NCBI GenBank assembly: GCA_027924585.1 | Contig: BSBM01000050.1 | Span: 3,906,001 to 3,970,000, forward strand | From: Larix kaempferi | Taxonomy: Eukaryota; Streptophyta; Pinopsida; Pinales; Pinaceae | Direction of reading: 5' to 3' | Length of the DNA: 64,000 nt | Made by a program: the position numbers and the translations under genes | The notes under the pieces: generated by a model | The model's input: the letters and a program-made list of their open reading frames with translations, nothing else | What the model was told of the DNA's origin: nothing | Databases searched by the model: none | In this document: positions 32,823-43,955 of the stretch, in pieces | How positions within the stretch are numbered: position 1 is the stretch's first letter | How the letters are laid out: each line of letters begins with the position of its first letter

Positions 32823-34562
32823 ATGAGCAATTCGAATGATCCTTCTTCTATACTTCTCACTCCTTTCAATTATTTCGAATGGAAGAGGAAGATGATAATA
32901 CTCTTGCAATCAAGAGGGTTTACTAGAATAGTTGAAGAAAAAGATGCCATACCACATCAAGCTGAAAAGAGAGTCAAGCACCTAAACAAAATGGATGAAG
33001 CCTTTGGATTCATATGCCTTCATATTTCTGATGATCTATTGTTTCATGCTGATGGATTGAAGTCTCCATATGATTTATGGATAAAATTGAGGAGTCTTTT
33101 TGGCAAACAAGACGAACTAAGAGGCTACATTCTTGAGAATGAATTGGTTGCCCTTCAACCTAGCAATTTCGAGAGCATTCAAGATTTCTTCTCCAAATTT
33201 CAGAATTTGGTTTTGCATTGCAAGCAATGTGGCATCACTAAAAGTGATGAGCAATTGATACTCTCTATATTGAGCAAACTTGGATCTCAATTTTCTGTCT
33301 TTGTATCTACCTTTCATTCTGTTCGAATGTCCATCCCTGGATGGAAGTTTCCCACCTTAAGTAACTTCATTGAGGCTCTCACTCAAGAAGAGAACAAACT
33401 GTTTCAAATGGGTGCCATCAAAACCTCCAGAGATCTAGCTCTGTTGGCTGGTGAATCAAGTGGAGCGAATGATAAAGGGGGACAAAAAGGCAAAGGAAAG
33501 AAACCTTCAAGATCCAAGAATGACAAACAAAAGAGACCAAATTGTACCTATTGCAAGAGAGGAAACCATCCTGAGCATGCCTGCATGCATAAGAAGATTG
33601 ATCTTCTAACCAAGCTTCTTGAACAAAACCAAATTGTTGTTCCAAAAGAAGCAAAGATGTCTGATTCTGGAAGTGGATCTGATGATTGTCATGCATTGAT
33701 GGCTGGTTTTTCAAAGACAAAAGCTCTCCTCATAGATTCTGGAGCTTCCAACCACATGATGGCACAAGAAGAATCTTTCTCCTCTTTGGATCTCCAAGAT
33801 GGGCCTACCATTCACATGGGAGACAACTCTCAGATTTCTGCCAAAGGTTTGGGTACAGTTCATATGGAGCATGGTAAGTTCAAAAATGTCTTATTTGTTC
33901 CTTCTCTTACAGCTAATTTGTTATCAGTATATCAAATGACTCATACAGGATCTCCAAAACAAGTGATTTTTGGTCCAGACACAGTAGAGATTACAGAAAT
34001 CTCCACTGGAAAGGTTATAGCGAATGGGATTGCTAATCATGCCTCAAAGGCATATGAGTTCTCCCAATTCATGCCCTTCTCTCCAACGATCCCTTCAGAT
34101 TCTGATGAGGATCACAGTGACTTCTCTTCCAGTGACTCCTATTCTAGTGAGGAAGAAGATCAAGATTTTGATGTTGAGATCATAGTTCAAGAAGATTCAG
34201 AGCCAACCCCTATTCTTAGTCCAGATTCAAGAGAAATATGTTCTCACACAGTCCTTGCTACTACTAAGAACACAGTTGATGATGTATTTGCTTACAGAAC
34301 TACTAGACTTCAGCAGCATGCTAACCTTGCATTATGCCATCCATCTCTCCATGAGAGATTCAGCATGATGATGGGGTTTACTCTTCCATTCCTTGGGAAA
34401 ACTCATCATGATACATTCGCTCCAGTGACAAAAAAGGTTCCTGAAAGACTTGCTACATTCAACACATTCTCTAGCACTTGCATTCGCACTTTACAGAGGA
34501 TTAGCTTACCAAGTCTCTTTGCAAAGTTTTCACTGATGAAAGCTTGCTTCTTTTCGGCTTAG
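32823..34562 (+). CDS. Gag-protease polyprotein, body 3
   Basis: Third intact 579-codon ORF. It differs from body 1 by one amino acid that I can see (S110A; body 2 also has Ala). Domains and spacing are as in body 1. Bodies 1 and 3 being closer to each other than to body 2 is a clue to the order of duplications, or to gene conversion. The body is 32696-34713, ending in an A-rich run (34596-34625) and the purine tract. Confidence 0.85.
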   Translation: MSNSNDPSSILLTPFNYFEWKRKMIILLQSRGFTRIVEEKDAIPHQAEKRVKHLNKMDEAFGFICLHISDDLLFHADGLKSPYDLWIKLRSLFGKQDELRGYILENELVALQPSNFESIQDFFSKFQNLVLHCKQCGITKSDEQLILSILSKLGSQFSVFVSTFHSVRMSIPGWKFPTLSNFIEALTQEENKLFQMGAIKTSRDLALLAGESSGANDKGGQKGKGKKPSRSKNDKQKRPNCTYCKRGNHPEHACMHKKIDLLTKLLEQNQIVVPKEAKMSDSGSGSDDCHALMAGFSKTKALLIDSGASNHMMAQEESFSSLDLQDGPTIHMGDNSQISAKGLGTVHMEHGKFKNVLFVPSLTANLLSVYQMTHTGSPKQVIFGPDTVEITEISTGKVIANGIANHASKAYEFSQFMPFSPTIPSDSDEDHSDFSSSDSYSSEEEDQDFDVEIIVQEDSEPTPILSPDSREICSHTVLATTKNTVDDVFAYRTTRLQQHANLALCHPSLHERFSMMMGFTLPFLGKTHHDTFAPVTKKVPERLATFNTFSSTCIRTLQRISLPSLFAKFSLMKACFFSA

Positions 34563-34713
34563 AGTAATGGCTCCTTGAGTTATTCAAAAATATAAAAACA
34601 AAAAAAAAAAAAGGAAAAAGAAAAATTGAGGCAGTATTCTTTTTATCATTTCATTGATTGTATGGGTGACCTTTGGTCCTAGTTACCAGGGCCCAGGATG
34701 GATTAAGGGGGGG

Positions 34714-35492
34714 TGTTAGGATATTCCTATACTCCATCCTAGTCCTTCTAACATTTCTGACATTTTCAGTCTTGCATGCAAAATTAGGGTTTTGCATGCA
34801 ATTAGGGTTTTGCATGCAATTAGGGTTTGCATGCAATTAGGGTTTGCAGCACCAGCACCTAGCCCTTGCCAAACTAGCCCCAGGAGCTTCTCTCGGATCA
34901 GTCTTAGCTCTCCTAGAGCTTAGTGCGCCCTCTTTTCAGTTATTGCATGATAAGGGCGCCCTTCTTCACCTACCAGTCCAGTTTAGTTCAGTTATCTTCA
35001 GTTCTTCTTGATTTAAGGATTAACTGACTCCTAACTGACCTTATCACTCTTTTGGACCTCCAGTGTGACTAGATAGACTGTTTTGACTCCAGTTAGCTCC
35101 ATGAGCGCCCCCCACTGAGTCTCCTTCACTATATCAGTGCTTCCATGTGCCAGTTACACCAACCACACTCAGTTAGACTCAGTTTGACTCCCGGTTGATC
35201 ACTACTTGTGCATTGATGACTTCACCGATGATGAGATAGACTCCTAGTTTGGCACTGATGACTCTCCACTGATTATGGATCTGTGCATGAAGGATAATTC
35301 GAATTACACCTAGTGAATTCGAATCCTCATACTCAGCATTGTATATTTACCCGGTTACTATTCTGATTAATGCAATGTGTGTAATTATTCTGCCTCTATT
35401 GGATCTATGTTCTATTGCTTCTCTCTTCTTCCTAAATTCTTTCATAGTGAGGTTTACATCATCTCTTTGGATCTTATGTGGGCAATTTCACA
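34714..35492 (+). repeat. LTR4 of the gag-protease array
   Basis: 779 bp with four copies of the RY/telobox-like unit (34773-34847), ending GGCAATTTCACA and followed directly by the target copy AGTCT. Private one-base deletion CTTCTTGATTT against CTTCCTTGATTT in the other three. Confidence 0.92.
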
Positions 35493-35931
35493 AGTCTTAG
35501 ATTGTAGAAGTTAGTTTTGACTTTGTAATATGGAGAAGGGGATTCTTAGCTTTTGTTCATAATCTTAGTTTTGATGCTTTCATGATTTGCCATTGATTCG
35601 TGTGATATAAATTAAGATTTCTTTATTGTCAATGTGATCTCACATAATTATGTGAGCTCGTTGCTCTTCATATGTTGTTTTTCTTTTATGCAATTTACTT
35701 TCAACCATGTGTTTCAGATTCCAGCATTAGATTAGGAGTTGTGTGTTTCAGCTTAAGGGGGAATTAGATTAGAAATTAGCCATTAGTAAGGGGGGGTTAG
35801 ATTAGATTGATTTCAATTCAGTCCTGCATATACTTTGCATGTGCTTCGTAAGCCTATGAACCTTGGATTGACAAATTAAATGGTCGGGAAAATACTACAA
35901 CGGAATTAAACGACAATATTTCTTCCTAACA
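35493..35931 (+). repeat. 5' LTR of element F, right part
   Basis: It begins with the second AGTCT and then continues the F LTR (TTAGATTGTAGAAGTTAG), matching 43541-43955 of the 3' LTR, and ends TTCCTAACA. Both copies contain GGGGGAATTAGATTAGAAATTAGCCATTAG-type tracts near the end; this part is downstream of the expected transcription start. Confidence 0.88.
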
Positions 35932-35955
35932 TTTTGGAGCGGTTGCTAGGAAGGC
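35932..35955 (+). promoter_or_regulatory. Putative primer binding site of element F
   Basis: TTTTGGAGCGGTTGCTAGGA directly follows the 5' LTR. It resembles the TTTTGGCGCCGTTGCCGGGG site found after the 5' LTR of many plant Gypsy elements, with about 13 of 18 core bases shared. This supports a Gypsy-type partner. Confidence 0.55.
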
Positions 35956-36205
35956 ACGATGGATTGAAGTTCAGTTTGATTTTCTACAAGTGGACACTAA
36001 AGTGTGAATTTCAATTTCTGCAATGAGTGTTTCAATTTTGCAAGTGTGAATTTCAATTTCAGCAAGTGTGTTTTTTCGCAATTGTGAAGAGTAATTGTTT
36101 TTTGTACAGAGGGTTTTTTTCTGGAGTGTTTTTTTATATTTTATTTTATTTTTTTTCATTTAGATTTGGGTGTTGTAAGAATCCCTTTTTCAAAATGATT
36201 TAACA

Positions 36206-36457
36206 ATGAGTTTAAGATTGGAACAACTCACTCAGATCCTTGCAAAAGTAGGGATCTACTCTTCTCATGAAGAGGAGATCTTGACAGCAGCCGAGAGCTT
36301 AATTACTCCTCTAGAAACAGATGAAGAATTAACATACGAAGTCTCCTGCACATTTGATGACGAAATATTATGAGGGAAGGAGGTCGAGGAGGATAACAAG
36401 GAGTTGCAGCATGATCTGAGGAGTGAAAACTATGCCTATGAAAGCCCTATCGAATGA
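36206..36457 (+). pseudogene. Short acidic ORF at the start of the element F interior
   Basis: ATG at 36206 opens a frame MSLRLEQLTQILAKVG of 55 codons to TGA 36371. The same frame continues GKEVEEDNKELQHDL to TGA 36455. The position, 270 bp after the primer site, is where gag should start, and the sequence is helical and acidic. No gag domain is recognisable. It may be the remains of a gag N-terminus. Confidence 0.35.
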
Positions 36458-38555
36458 TGGTTTCAAGCAAGTACGAGGTTAGAACAATTTAGCTTTTCTT
36501 TTTTTCTAGTTAATTCACAGTCACAACAACTAATTTCACACATTTCTGTTTATCCTCATCTTCTCTTTGCAGAATTAACATTGAACATATTTTTATTAAT
36601 GTTACGTGAATGGCTACACTGGATATTTAACTACACGTAACTATTTTCTAAATGTTAATTAGCATAGAGTAGGTATGATTTTATTTTTAGTTTTCAGTTT
36701 TCAATATGTATGCTCTCCTCCGCGCTTCGTGTGATCTGAGGATCATAAAGTAGGATGTTTTCTAATGTTTTTGGGAAAGAATAAATTAATGTTTGCAATT
36801 ATGCCTAATCGATTTCATCCTTCATTTGCAAATCATTTATCTCCATTTTCTAAAACTTTTTCAATTTGTAAAATAAAACTGGCCTGCAAAATTCATGTGG
36901 CAAATTCATTCTAAACTAAAAAAGTTCCTGAAATTATAATAGCTACAACTCCAAGCTAAAACAGTAGTTGAAGCAGTGTCACGCCTGTAATCTTCCCTTC
37001 GGTTGGAGTCGCAACCATCTCCTTGCCTTCGTAAAACATAAACTACATGGTCTGCAATTTAACGGGTTGAGGGTGAATTGAGTTTTTCCACGCTAAAATT
37101 TGCAAATATATTCCACGAATGATTACATTACAATATTTCTTCACTTAGAATTACTCTTTTCGTCATGACTTGCCTTTATCCATCACACCTTGAATTAAAT
37201 CTGCATGAAATAATAATGGAGTGGAACAATTATCTCTCTCGGCGAGCTTGGCGAGCATCTTGACCAAATGGTGACGTGCTCATCTCATTGATAGTTGTAG
37301 AAAAATATCAATCATGGAGAAAGACACACAACGAGAAAATCAATCATTACTTTCGCTTCATCCAAACCTGGGTAGTTAGGTGAGTTTGTTGCAGCTTCAT
37401 CCAAATGGAAGGGAATCGAATAATACCACAACAATCTTAATACTTTTTTGTGGGAGGAAGGCGCTTCTGCCATAAATTATTAACCATTGCAGTAAAACAT
37501 ATAACGGCCTCTTAAGAACTCCACATTCTGTGGCAGGTATCGGGCGATCCTCCATGATTTCTCCACTATCTTTACATTTTCCCATTTCGACTTGGCCGTC
37601 GTTGCAAATTTACCCGCGGTAGAAAACATTCAGCTGTTAATAGATATGGTTGTTACTAGATGTAAACTTAGGTTCGCGGATATCGATCTTCAGACGTTTA
37701 TGAAACCTGTCCTCGTGATATCCTGCAAATTTCAATTTCAAGGAAACCTCCGCCTATGCGTCTATTGTTGCAACCTAATACATCTTTCCATTTCTTGCGC
37801 AAAACTACTCTCTTGGACGTAGCTTCTTATCATGAGATGGAAGGTCCTGGCACGCCAAATCAATCTCACCAGAGCTCGTGAACCTTCAACAATAGCTCTC
37901 ACTTTGTCCTTATAGCTGGAATGTTGAGTCATTGAACTTCGCGGGTGCTCAGGCAGTGAAACCACGGTTGCATGTTATTATCAAAATTGTTTTAACAAAT
38001 CGTGCATTTTTCCAAGACGTGGATATTTTCCGATACACCGTGATCACACCCATCATTTAAATATTTGACACCTTGGGTTCTGTTTGAGAGCCATTATGAC
38101 CCTACGCAAGCTTCTCCTCTTCTATCACGCTACCTCCGTCACTCCTTATCTTCATCCCCATGCATATTATTCATTCTACTATTATGGATGATAGAGGTGC
38201 TGCCGATTGCTTCTTCTCTACTACCAATCCCCAGGTCTTATATTCTACTTGAAGGAGGAATTAGCATAGTCCCAGGATTAACATAATCCCACCCCTCACG
38301 ACACGGTCAACTGAGTTCTCAAAGTCCCACAGGAATTAGGCGCAGTCTCTCCTTCTCGGGCTCCAGATCCACGTTTACCAAACTTGCCTTGGCCACTCAT
38401 CATAACTTATGAAGCTGTCAATTCATCCATAAATTGGCTCACTGTAATTCGAACATAGCTCTGGGGATAGCATGGCCGACTTTTTCCATTGGACAACAAT
38501 TTAATTCAGGGCATCATCCAAAAGGACGCCAATGATTCCCAACACATAGAGACAA
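36458..38555. other. Noncoding interior of element F, left
   Basis: No coding domain recognised on either strand. Short frames near 37397-37965 and 38065-38286 show no family features. This stretch may be captured host sequence, since it is less AT-skewed than the flanks, but I cannot identify a source. Confidence 0.4.
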
Positions 38556-39235
38556 ATCAGAGATTACTCAATATGAAGCAGCATGACGAAGACCAGCAGT
38601 GGCATGACCAAGTTCCCTACCTGTTAACAACAAGACATCTCTTGGACCAAACCCATTATTTGCTGGATATTGATCAATGCAAACCCTGTAGTGCATGCAA
38701 AGAAAGAATGAGAACGACTCGTTCGGCCTGAGGACACCAACTCCAATGATTTCGATGCCCTCGACATATATTGTGAGAGACATTAGGGATCCCAAGCACC
38801 CTTACTCGCTCGAATAGCTTAGCATTATATCTAAGGAATCTATTACAGTGGATGAAAAAATTGGGCGCATATTGATAACCTTCACACCCACTGTGATCAG
38901 AGATTACTCAATATGAAGCAGCATGACGAAGACCAGTAGTGGCATGAGCAAGTTCCCTACCTGTTAACAACAAGACATCTCTTGGACCAAACCCATTATT
39001 TGCTGGATATTGATCAATGCAAACCCTGTAGTGCATGCAAAGAAAGAATGAGAGCGACTCGTTTGGCCTGAGGACACCAACTCCAATGATTTCGATGCCC
39101 TCGACATATATTGTGAGAGACATTAGGGATCCCAAGCACCCTTACTCGCTCGAATAGCTTAGCATTCTATCTAAGGAATCTATTACAGTGGATGAAAAAA
39201 TTGGGCGCATATTGATAACCTTCACACCCACTGTG
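38556..39235 (+). repeat. 340-bp tandem duplication across the AE7 pseudogene
   Basis: 38556-38895 and 38896-39235 are two adjacent copies, each from ATCAGAGATTACTC to CACCCACTGTG, with only a few substitutions. The duplicated unit includes the first half of the AE7-like coding sequence, so that half is present twice and only the second copy runs on into the C-terminal half. Confidence 0.93.
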
Positions 39236-39460
39236 GAGCATTGTAGTATGGAAGCAGTTATTGGTTTGTGTTTACGAGTTAAATTGATGCGAAATTTCCC
39301 TGCACATTACAAGGTTGACATCTATGTTGCTCCTGGTTCCCATGCCTTTGAGGCTTCCGTCAACAAGCAATTGAATGACAAAGAACGAGTTGTTGCAGCT
39401 TTGGAGAATCCTAATCTTTTGCAACTTGTTGATGAGTGCCTCGCATCAAATGAGCTATGA
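39010..39460 (+). pseudogene. AE7: AE7-like (MIP18 family) intronless pseudogene
   Basis: Three adjoining frames give NPVVHAKKE, then PEDTNSNDFDALDIY, then RDIRDPKHPYSLE-LSI and an uninterrupted stretch with TFTPTVEHCSMEAVIGLCLR, KVDIYVAPGSHAFEASVNKQ and DKERVVAALENPNLLQLVDE to TGA at 39458-39460. This is the plant AE7/CIA2 (FAM96B, DUF59) protein of the cytosolic iron-sulfur assembly complex. The block shows the conserved TPTVEHC motif. No intron interrupts what I recall as a multi-exon gene, so it looks like a retrocopy. Breaks: TGA in KKE-ER, a small deletion after LDIY, TAG in SLE-L. A second N-terminal half lies at about 38676-38895. Confidence 0.8.
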
Positions 39461-42400
39461 ATGGAGCAAAATATTTACAGTTACAGATGGGCATATGTGT
39501 TTCAGCACTGCTTTAAACTAACAACCTGGTTCACAAACTTGAAGCACATGTTTGACAGAAGCAATGAGAAATTTGTGACTTCATCCATAAAATTGCATAG
39601 GTTGACGTTGTTACATGAAAAAAAAAATTATATATTTGACTTTTCTCTTTGCTGGGTTACGAAAGGTGTAAATCTATTGCATTATATTGACTCTTTGTTG
39701 TGACATTAGTTTTAGGAGTTTGGTACTCGCGGACCAAAATGACAGGTACAAAAAATTGAAATTGCAATTATCTATAGTCTGTATTAAATAATGAAATGCT
39801 ATGTGTGCCTATTAATAAAGAGATGAGAACAACGAGCCACAAGAAGGAATTTGAACTTCTGAGATTATAGACATCTAGGGACTTGTGAAATTTGACAGTA
39901 CAGTGCTTACGAATTTGCTTGAATCTGCTTGACCGATTAAAATCCTTTCATAATGCAATCTCTATTTTTGGAGATTTGCATAATTTTGATATGAAAAACA
40001 AAAACAATAAAAATTATAAAACCATAAAAAGAAAAAAAATTTAAAAAAAAACATTGTAAAAAAAAATTCAAAATTGCAAATGGACATTCTATAATTCCTG
40101 AACAAATCTCAAAAATATGTTTTTACATTTAACGCTAATTTGTTTTCTTCAAGACACTTTGACAACAATCAATGGGAAAAACGCAAAAACACCATTGTTG
40201 GGTCATGACTTCTTTACTCGCATATTAATCATCTCTATGTGGAAGTCTGTTACATCCAGGTGTTATAGCTACAGTAGTCAACGACGAAACAAGTGCACAA
40301 CCACAACAGGTATAAAAACACGTTTTATTTTTGAACTTTTATTTGCCGCATTCGTATTTCTTTCTGAATGTTATGTCTTTCGAACTTCTCATGAATTTCA
40401 TGCAGGATTAGTACTAAGTTTTTCTCAGGTTTAAAGACAATCGCATTTTGCTGTTGAAGTGACTTTTCAAGAATCACAGAACTTTTTGAGAAACATGCTT
40501 TGATAGATAGTTTGAAGGAGTTGTTACTCATCATAAACATCATGAAGTTTGTTGTTGCACAAAAACCATTCATAAACCCATTGGTTTCATACCCACATCT
40601 CGCCTTCAAAGCACATTAGTCATCCATGTGAAGTCCACTTTCCATTTCCTTATCTGTCATGACTTCACACAGGCCTATCTTTCTGAGTTGCATACATAAT
40701 TTTCTTCTTTTTCAGTCCCTTTCTACCTTTTGAATAAGAACTTCCAGTTCCCTCTCCATAATTACATTTCCTTGCCATAAGCAGTATTTCTACTGAGATC
40801 TTTCATATAGTCCTACCAATCTTTTTGTAAAAAATCGCGTTGACTGATGTGGGATTCCTTAGGGCCCACCTTTCAACAAGTCTTGCCCCATCGACCTCAG
40901 CACCTTATCTGGGATATAGACTAGAGTTCCTTTTTTAGTACCTGGAGGCTTGCATGCATTAATGGAAAGTTCTCTCACTGAAAATCATGGGAATACATCA
41001 ATGTCCCTTGATCGTCATATCTTGCAAGCGACTCGACATCAACACATATATTTGCACTTTGCAAGATGTACTCAGGTACCTTGGTACTCATTGACATCAA
41101 TGGTGAGTTTTCCTCGCATTGGTTAACGACATTCATCAATGGCTGGTAAACCAATGACTTCTTTTCATGCTTGACATCGACACATTTATTCGCATGACTA
41201 GAATTGTACCATCAGGTTTTGTAGTTGGTGAAGACTATACACTTTTTCATGACTCCCTCAGTAGTTACAACAACATGACTTCAGCTATATGAGAGTACCA
41301 CTGTTCCACTTTCTTCCTTCGACGTTTCCCATGATCTAGTTACAACTATAGCAACATTGACAGTTACATTTTCATGATCCTGTAGTAGTGACATTTTCCA
41401 CGATCCAGTCACGGTAGTTACATTCTCCATAATTCAACAGCAGAAATTTTAGTTACATTTTTATGATCCTGCAATAGTGACATCTTCTCTGATCCAACAA
41501 TTATAGCAGTGGCACCAGCAACATACCAACCACGCTCCTATTGCATAGTTCATAATCATTCTTGGGTAAGTGGAGGTATATTGTTTTCTGAATTTTAATC
41601 ATGCAATTCCTTACATGCTAGTAATGAATAATTTGGAAAATTCCCTCACCATGCTCCATTTCCTTTTTCAATTTCATAACCCATGCCAAGTTGCACGAGG
41701 ACATGCAACAAGTTCAGTTGGGGAGGATGAGATAGAGGTTGCTGAACACTCTATAGGATCTCAAATGTAATCATATTTTCAGAGGACGGAAAATCTTTTT
41801 TGGTAGTTTATTCATTTTCTCATGCATATTGTTCCTTATATAAAATGTAGAATTTGAATTGAGTATATCTCACAAACCATACATTGTATCCTCATGATTT
41901 TTGGACAGGGAATGGATAATATTATGATGAACAAAATTGGCAAGTTTCAGCTCAATCCAATGCACGGATTTCAAAAAACAACTAGCATCACCTACATCCA
42001 ATTTGCAATTTTCTTGAAATCCATGATGTGGGTTTTTTCTGATTTTTGGTGTGGAGATGCATTGTACTAGTAAGAACTTGCATGCAAAATTGCAGCCAAA
42101 CTGAGTTTCTTATTTGAGAGAAATCCAACTATTTCAACCAGCTGAAACACCTACCTACAAAAATTTGTCACCTACAGCCAATTTGCATTTTTATCTGAAT
42201 CTGTGATGTGGGTTTTCTGATTTTTGGTGTGGAAATGCATTGGACTAGGAACAACTTGCCTGCAAAATTTCATCAAAACCCACTTTGTATTTTGGGAGAT
42301 ATTAGTTTAGGAAGTTGGCCGCAACATCAGCTGCAACTGTGCCAAACTTTCCATTTCACAGCTGCCAAACTCTCCATTTCATAGCCGCAACTCTGAAATA

Positions 42401-42939
42401 TTCACTATCATCATTTCCCTACCATGATTTCATTTTTCCACTACCATCACTCCATTTTTCATCTCATTTATCATTCACCAACATTTCTTTTCTGAAAAAT
42501 CCTTTGTTGCACTTTGCTTCATACACATTACACATATTGGCATGATTCATAAATGTAAAGAAAAGGATTTCTCATACACATTGATGCTTTCTTATGCACA
42601 TTGATGACTTGTTATTTCTAGTGAGTGTATGGTTTAATTATTATTGCAGCAAGAAAACAGTTAATGGAATGAATGTTGTTAACACAAGAACCAACATTCT
42701 TTGTATTCATGGTTGTTACACAAGAACCAACCATCAAAAAATGTCAGCTGTTACTCTTTGTATTCATGGTTGTTACACAAGAACCAATCATAAGAAAATG
42801 TCAGCTGTTACTCACACCCTAGAAACATTCATTGTTGGAAAGACATCATCAATAAAAGCCAAAGTTCAGATGCCAAAAGTTCTTAAGAAAATCCATGCAC
42901 GGTTGCATAAGGACATGCAACAAGTTCAGTTGGGGAGTA
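39461..42939. other. Noncoding interior of element F, right
   Basis: 39461-39720 reads like the 3' UTR of the AE7 copy (an A-run at about 39618). From 39720 there is AT-rich noncoding sequence. Local duplications: a GATGTGGGTTTT..GGTGTGG segment at about 42022 and 42205 (about 183 bp apart), a 57-bp direct repeat starting CTTTGTATTCATGG at 42699 and 42756, and ACATGCAACAAGTTCAGTTG at 41701 and 42913. The tract TTGGGGAG just before 42940 may serve as purine tract. Confidence 0.45.
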
Positions 42940-43955
42940 TGTTGGGACTCAGAAATGTCCTATTTTCATCCACTTTACCTTTCGCTATTCCTCACATTTC
43001 ATCATCATATTAACCTTTCATAATACCATTTCCATACATATACTTGAGTTTCATCTTATTATTTTCCACTTTATTCATTTTAGTATTATAAGTGAATTTA
43101 TGATTAAATATTGGAAAATAACATGTTTTTCACTAATATCTCAAGTATGGATGAGCTTTGTAATGTGTAGGAATATGGAAGGATCAATTCAAAGAAAGAC
43201 TCATCGAATATATCCTCCACCTTTTCATGGAGATAGTTATTCAAAGAATATTCCAAGGAGAACATGGAGATTTGGTTGGCATATCTTATTTAGGATGTAT
43301 GAGAAACATGTGGAGAATTTGTGAGAGACATGTGGAGGATTTGAATGGATCATACTTTGTAGTAATAGGAAATTAGTTGAGAGTGGTTGAGAGAATAGTG
43401 GATCTGTCATTATGAGATGGTTATCTTCTTCTCAAAGAAATTCATGTATAAAAGAGAGTGCTCTCTCTTCGTTTAGGGGGGTAGATGAGGAGTAGATTAA
43501 TAGTAGTTTAGGAGGAGATTAGTCTCAGATTGTAGAAGTTAGTTTTGACTTTGTAATATGGAGAAGGGGATTCTTAGCTTTTGTTCATAATCTTATTTTT
43601 GATGCTTTCATGATTTTCCATTCATTCGTGTGATGTAAATTAAGATTTCTTTATTGTCAATGTGATCTCACATGTGTTGTTTCGTTGCTCTTCATATGTT
43701 GTTTTTCTTTTATGCAATTTACTTTCAGCCGTGCGTTTAAGCTTCCAGCATTAGATTAGCAGTTGTGTGTTTTAGCTTAAGGGGGAATTAGATTAGAAAT
43801 TAGCCATTAGCAAGGGGGGGTTAGATTAGATTAATTTCACTTCAGTCCTACATATACTTTGCATGTGCTTCGTAAGCCTATGAACCTCGGATTGACAAAT
43901 TAAATGGTTGGGCAAATACTACAACGGAATTAAATGACAATATTTCCGCCTAACA
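42940..43955 (+). repeat. 3' LTR of element F
   Basis: 1016 bp, TGTTGGGACTCAG to CGCCTAACA. It keeps the promoter region that the 5' LTR has lost. At 43536-43545 it reads ATTAGTCTCAGA without an insertion, which is the empty form of the site used by the gag-protease array. Followed by the target copy ATCAC. Confidence 0.9.
43447..43469 (+). promoter_or_regulatory. TATA box with overlapping hairpin (element F 3' LTR)
   Basis: TATAAAAG at 43447-43454 overlaps AAGAGAG (43452-43458), loop TGCT, CTCTCTT (43463-43469), a perfect 7-bp stem. The layout parallels the Copia LTR hairpin although the LTRs are unrelated. Confidence 0.65.

Larger units (their letters stand above)
26372..35492 (+). mobile_element. 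Tandem gag-protease Copia-like array (4 LTRs, 3 bodies)
   Basis: Order LTR1 (26372-27116), body1, LTR2 (29135-29896), body2, LTR3 (31916-32695), body3, LTR4 (34714-35492). The whole array is flanked by AGTCT at 26367-26371 and 35493-35497, and the 3' LTR of F (about 43536-43545) preserves the empty site. Each body is about 2.02 kb: tRNA-iMet site, one 579-codon gag-protease ORF, an A-rich run and the purine tract AAGGGGGGG. No integrase, RT or RNase H is present, so it depends on enzymes in trans, as in elements described as TR-GAG. Confidence 0.92.
25929..43955 (+). mobile_element. Large LTR element F carrying a host-gene fragment
   Basis: The ends are TGTTGGGACTCA at 25929 and CCTAACA at 43955, flanked by ATCAC (25924-25928 and 43956-43960). 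The 5' LTR is 25929-26371 plus 35498-35931, split by the gag-protease array; the 3' LTR is 42940-43955. The interior (35932-42939) has a Gypsy-style primer site, one short ORF and the AE7 pseudogene, but no protease, RT or integrase that I can see. It therefore looks non-autonomous, mobilised by an unknown Gypsy partner. Confidence 0.85.

Noticed and set aside
37592-37822. Possible gene fragments inside element F besides AE7
   Set aside because: Short frames with no domain I can name and no conserved motif; left as noncoding.
42594-43013. 139-codon plus ORF at the 3' edge of the F interior
   Set aside because: It consists largely of the 57-bp direct repeat and runs into the 3' LTR; no domain features.
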